Assembly (NCBI RefSeq): GCF_041260665.1
Contig: NZ_JBGCCT010000005.1
Span: 62,001 to 126,000, forward strand
DNA from: Catenulispora sp. GP43
GTDB lineage: Bacteria; Actinomycetota; Actinomycetes; Streptomycetales; Catenulisporaceae
DNA length: 64,000 nt
Reading direction: 5' to 3'
The notes below the pieces were generated by a model, which was not told the origin of the DNA, ran no database searches, and was given only the letters and a program-made list of their open reading frames with translations. Shown piece after piece: positions 60,426 through 64,000 of this stretch. Each line of letters begins with the position of its first letter. Position 1 is the stretch's first letter. A program made the position numbers and the translations under genes.

Positions 60426-60470
60426 GGTTGTGGAACGCGGCAAACCCGGTGGTCAGGTGGGTCCACAACC
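60426..60470 (+). promoter_or_regulatory. Hairpin in the rpsJ leader
   Basis: GGTTGTGGA pairs perfectly with TCCACAACC across 27 nt, 115 nt before rpsJ. No T-run follows, so it is more likely a structured leader than a terminator. The function is unproven. Confidence 0.4.
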
Positions 60471-60584
60471 GCCCCGACCGCCGGTCGCGTTGATGCGAGC
60501 ACTCTCCGGCACCGATCGGGGAGGGCCGACGCAGACGCCGGACAACAGGTCCAAGAAAGACGAAGGATAAGGAACCAAGCAGCC

Positions 60585-60893
60585 ATGGCGGGACAGAAGA
60601 TCCGCATCAGGCTCAAGGCCTACGACCACGAGGTGATCGACTCCTCGGCGAAGAAGATCGTCGAGACCGTGATCCGCACTGGTGCGCAGGTCGCCGGCCC
60701 GGTGCCGCTGCCGACTGAGAAGAACGTGTACTGCGTCATCCGCTCGCCGCACAAGTACAAGGACTCGCGCGAGCACTTCGAGATGCGCACGCACAAGCGA
60801 CTCATCGACATCCTCGACCCGACCCCGAAGACGGTTGACTCGCTGATGCGTCTCGACCTCCCCGCGGGCGTCGACATCGAGATCAAGCTCTAG
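60585..60893 (+). CDS. rpsJ: 30S ribosomal protein S10
   Basis: A 102-residue head protein and NusB partner in antitermination. [20 protein letters not shown] and [20 protein letters not shown] are family signatures. It is the first gene of the S10 operon, preceded by a long untranslated region. GGATAAGGAA lies before ATG 60585. Confidence 0.97.
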   Translation: MAGQKIRIRLKAYDHEVIDSSAKKIVETVIRTGAQVAGPVPLPTEKNVYCVIRSPHKYKDSREHFEMRTHKRLIDILDPTPKTVDSLMRLDLPAGVDIEIKL

Positions 60894-60904
60894 GCGGCCG
60901 GCAC

Positions 60905-61552
60905 ATGGGAAAGCAGATTAAGGGCGTCCTGGGCGAGAAGCTCGGCATGACCCAGGTCTGGGACGAGAACAACCGGGTCGTCCCGGTGACCGTCGTCAAG
61001 GCCGGGCCGTGCGTGGTGACGCAGATCCGCAAGCAGGAGATCGACGGCTACGAGGCCGTGCAGATCGCCTACGGTGCCGTGAAGCCGACCAAGGTGACCA
61101 AGCCCGAGGCCGGCCACTTCGCGAAGGCCGGCGTCACGCCGCGCCGCTACACCGTGGAGATCCGGACCACCGACGCCGCCGAGTACGAGCTCGGCCAGGA
61201 GATCACCGCCGAGACCTTCACGCAGGGTCAGATCGTCGACGTCTCCGGCACCTCCAAGGGCCACGGCTTCGCCGGTGTCATGAAGCGCCACAACTTCCGG
61301 GGCCTCGGCGCGGGCCACGGCGTGCAGCGCAAGCACCGTTCGCCCGGTTCCATCGGCGCCTGCGCGACCCCCGGTCGCGTCTTCAAGGGCGTGCGCATGG
61401 CCGGCCGCATGGGCTCCGCGCGCGTGACCGTCCAGAACCTCACCGTCCAGGCCGTGGACGCCGAGAAGGGCCTGATCCTGGTCAAGGGTGCCATCCCCGG
61501 CCCCAACGGCGGGCTGGTCCTGGTCAAGACCTCGGTCAAGAAGGGAGCCTGA
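60905..61552 (+). CDS. rplC: 50S ribosomal protein L3
   Basis: A 215-residue protein reaching to the peptidyl-transferase centre. [20 protein letters not shown] and [24 protein letters not shown] core motifs are present. It lies 11 nt after rpsJ and 1 nt before rplD. Confidence 0.97.
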   Translation: MGKQIKGVLGEKLGMTQVWDENNRVVPVTVVKAGPCVVTQIRKQEIDGYEAVQIAYGAVKPTKVTKPEAGHFAKAGVTPRRYTVEIRTTDAAEYELGQEITAETFTQGQIVDVSGTSKGHGFAGVMKRHNFRGLGAGHGVQRKHRSPGSIGACATPGRVFKGVRMAGRMGSARVTVQNLTVQAVDAEKGLILVKGAIPGPNGGLVLVKTSVKKGA

Positions 61553-61553
61553 C

Positions 61554-62207
61554 ATGACGCAGGTTGTCTCCGTCGACCTCCCCGGCGAGATCTTCGACGT
61601 CCAGACCAACATCCCGCTGATCCACCAGGTCGTGGTGGCCCAGCTGGCCGCGGCCCGCCAGGGCACGCACAAGACCAAGACCCGCGGCGAGGTGTCCGGC
61701 GGCGGCAAGAAGCCGTACCGCCAGAAGGGCACCGGCCGGGCCCGTCAGGGTTCGACCCGCGCGCCGCAGTTCGCCGGCGGTGGCGTCGTCCACGGCCCGG
61801 TGCCGCGCGACTACGCCCAGCGCACCCCGAAGAAGATGAAGGCCGCCGCCCTGCGCGGTGCCCTGTCCGACCGGGCCCGCGACGGCCGCGTGATCGTGGT
61901 GGACGCTCTGGTGGAGGGCTCCACGCCGAACACCAAGTCCGCCGTGGCGCTGCTCAAGGGCGTGACCGAGCACAAGAACGTGCTGGTCGTGCTGCAGCGC
62001 ACCGACGAGGTCTCCTACAAGAGCCTCCGCAACGTCCCGACCGTGCACCTGATCGACGTCGGCCAGCTGAACACCTACGACGTGCTCGTCAACGACGCCG
62101 TCGTGTTCACCCAGGGCGCGTACGACCAGTTCATCGCCGGTCCCGCTAAGGGGAAGTCGGCCACCGCGGTGGCGTCCTCCCTCGAAGTTGAGGGGAGCGA
62201 CGCGTGA
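61554..62207 (+). CDS. rplD: 50S ribosomal protein L4
   Basis: A 217-residue exit-tunnel protein. The long loop ([36 protein letters not shown]) is conserved. ATG 61554 is one base after the rplC stop. Its last codons overlap the rplW GTG. Confidence 0.97.
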   Translation: MTQVVSVDLPGEIFDVQTNIPLIHQVVVAQLAAARQGTHKTKTRGEVSGGGKKPYRQKGTGRARQGSTRAPQFAGGGVVHGPVPRDYAQRTPKKMKAAALRGALSDRARDGRVIVVDALVEGSTPNTKSAVALLKGVTEHKNVLVVLQRTDEVSYKSLRNVPTVHLIDVGQLNTYDVLVNDAVVFTQGAYDQFIAGPAKGKSATAVASSLEVEGSDA

Positions 62208-62538
62208 GCAGCAAGTTCGCTGACCGCTCGGTCCTGGCCCGCGACATCATCATCAAGCCGGTGGTGTCGGAGAAGAGCTACGCCCTTCTGGACCAGAACA
62301 CCTACACGTTCGTCGTCCACCCGGACACGAACAAGATCCAGATCCGCGAGGCCGTCGAGGAGATCTTCGACGTCAAGGTCCTGTCGGTGAACACGATCAA
62401 CCGCCAGGGCAAGCGCAAGCGCACGCGCTACGGCGTGGGCAAGCGCAAGGACACCAAGCGCGCGATCGTGACCGTGGACCCGAACCCCGGTGGCGGCAAG
62501 AAGGGCCGCATCGAGCTGTTTGGAGGGCCGGTTTCCTA

Positions 62539-62539
<1 letters not shown>
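62204..62539 (+). CDS. rplW: 50S ribosomal protein L23
   Basis: A 111-residue protein at the tunnel exit where trigger factor and SRP dock. [20 protein letters not shown] and [20 protein letters not shown] are typical. GTG 62204 overlaps the rplD stop, and its TAA overlaps the rplB ATG. Confidence 0.97.
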
Positions 62540-63375
<836 letters not shown>

Positions 63376-63387
63376 GAGGAGGTTTAG

Positions 63388-63669
63388 ATGCCGCGCAGTC
63401 TCAAGAAGGGTCCCTTCGTGGACGGCCACCTGATGAAGAAGGTGGACGCCCAGAACGCGAAGAACACCAAGAACGTCATCAAGACCTGGTCCCGGCGCTC
63501 GATGATCGTGCCGGACATGCTGGGTCACACCATCGCCGTGCACGACGGCCGCAAGCACGTCCCGGTGTTCATCACCGAGGCCATGGTCGGCCACAAGCTG
63601 GGCGAGTTCTCCCCGACCCGCACGTTCAAGGGTCACGTGAAGGACGATCGGAGGTCGCGCCGTGGCTGA
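63388..63669 (+). CDS. rpsS: 30S ribosomal protein S19
   Basis: A 93-residue 30S head protein. [20 protein letters not shown] and [20 protein letters not shown] are standard. AGGAGG precedes ATG 63388. The rplV GTG lies inside its last codons. Confidence 0.97.
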   Translation: MPRSLKKGPFVDGHLMKKVDAQNAKNTKNVIKTWSRRSMIVPDMLGHTIAVHDGRKHVPVFITEAMVGHKLGEFSPTRTFKGHVKDDRRSRRG

Positions 63670-64000
63670 GAACAAGGCCAAGGACCTCGCGGGCAATGAG
63701 GCCATTGCCCAGGCGAAGAACATCCGCATGACCGCCATGAAGGTGCGCCGCGTCGTGGACATGGTCCGCGGCCAGGACGTCGAGCAGGCGCTGGACACCC
63801 TGCGCTTCGCGCCGTACGCCGCCGCCGAGCCGGTCTTCAAGTGCGTCGCGTCGGCTGCCGCCAACGCGCGCAACAACAAGCAGCTCCGCGGCTCGCTGGT
63901 GATCAGCGAGGCGTACGTGGACGAGGGCCCGACCCTGAAGCGGTTCCGGCCGCGCGCCCAGGGCCGCGCCTACCGCATCCGCAAGCGGACCTCGCACATC
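63662..64000 (+). CDS. rplV: 50S ribosomal protein L22 (cut by window end)
   Basis: The first 113 codons. [20 protein letters not shown] is the L22 start, and [20 protein letters not shown] and the loop [17 protein letters not shown] follow. It binds all 23S rRNA domains and lines the exit tunnel. GTG 63662 is preceded by GGAGG inside rpsS and overlaps it by 8 nt. Confidence 0.95.
   Translation, partial: MAENKAKDLAGNEAIAQAKNIRMTAMKVRRVVDMVRGQDVEQALDTLRFAPYAAAEPVFKCVASAAANARNNKQLRGSLVISEAYVDEGPTLKRFRPRAQGRAYRIRKRTSHI

Overview
The window is about 70 percent GC, with many GTG and TTG starts, a TTG-started rpoB, an F420-type oxidase fragment and the gene order rpmG / MaoC / MaoC / murB ... aminotransferase / tRNA-Trp / secE / nusG. 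This points to a filamentous actinomycete of the Streptomyces / Catenulispora kind. The exact genus cannot be fixed from this stretch alone. About 60 real genes are present.

Layout. (1) 1-9450: accessory genes, including an F420-type oxidase fragment, a secreted S33-type peptidase lipoprotein, a Q/Y-rich small protein whose frame is cut by an amber codon, a very large secreted serine protease with mixed S8/S53 active-site features, a DUF1801 protein and an SDR-like protein with a four-Cys knuckle. (2) 8.7-21 kb: a carbohydrate-use locus with an AraC regulator, GH29 alpha-L-fucosidase, secreted beta-helix protein, a binding-protein ABC importer, two DUF5107/TPR paralogues and a DeoR-family regulator. 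A TTTGCAAGATTT element is shared by the importer promoter and the DeoR/DUF5107 intergenic region. (3) 21-26 kb: SIMPL protein, Nudix hydrolase, tRNA-Thr, tRNA-Met, rpmG, two MaoC-like hydratases and murB. (4) 26-34 kb: a frameshifted pentapeptide-repeat gene, then a GT39 plus GT2/GtrA envelope glycosylation operon next to a two-component system. Both promoters carry TGAG repeats at an exact 11-bp period. A TetR/MFS efflux pair with three matching 18-bp operators follows.

(5) 35.9-64 kb: the transcription and translation core. It contains the aminotransferase, tRNA-Trp, secE-nusG, a cell-wall-binding surface protein inserted ahead of rplK, rplK-rplA, an L10-type leader with rplJ-rplL, rpoB-rpoC, a small sigma-region-4-like gene, a small membrane protein, rpsL-rpsG-fusA-tuf, a PIN/Phd toxin-antitoxin patch, an FAD monooxygenase and the start of the S10 operon (rpsJ-rplC-rplD-rplW-rplB-rpsS-rplV, cut by the window end).

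Across the window at least ten genes have a TANNNT-like -10 box 6-8 nt before the start codon and no Shine-Dalgarno sequence, the layout of leaderless mRNAs. This layout was used to choose several starts. Many gene ends carry long GC-rich hairpins, and short tandem repeats (9, 12 and 14 bp) recur at gene borders and inside genes.
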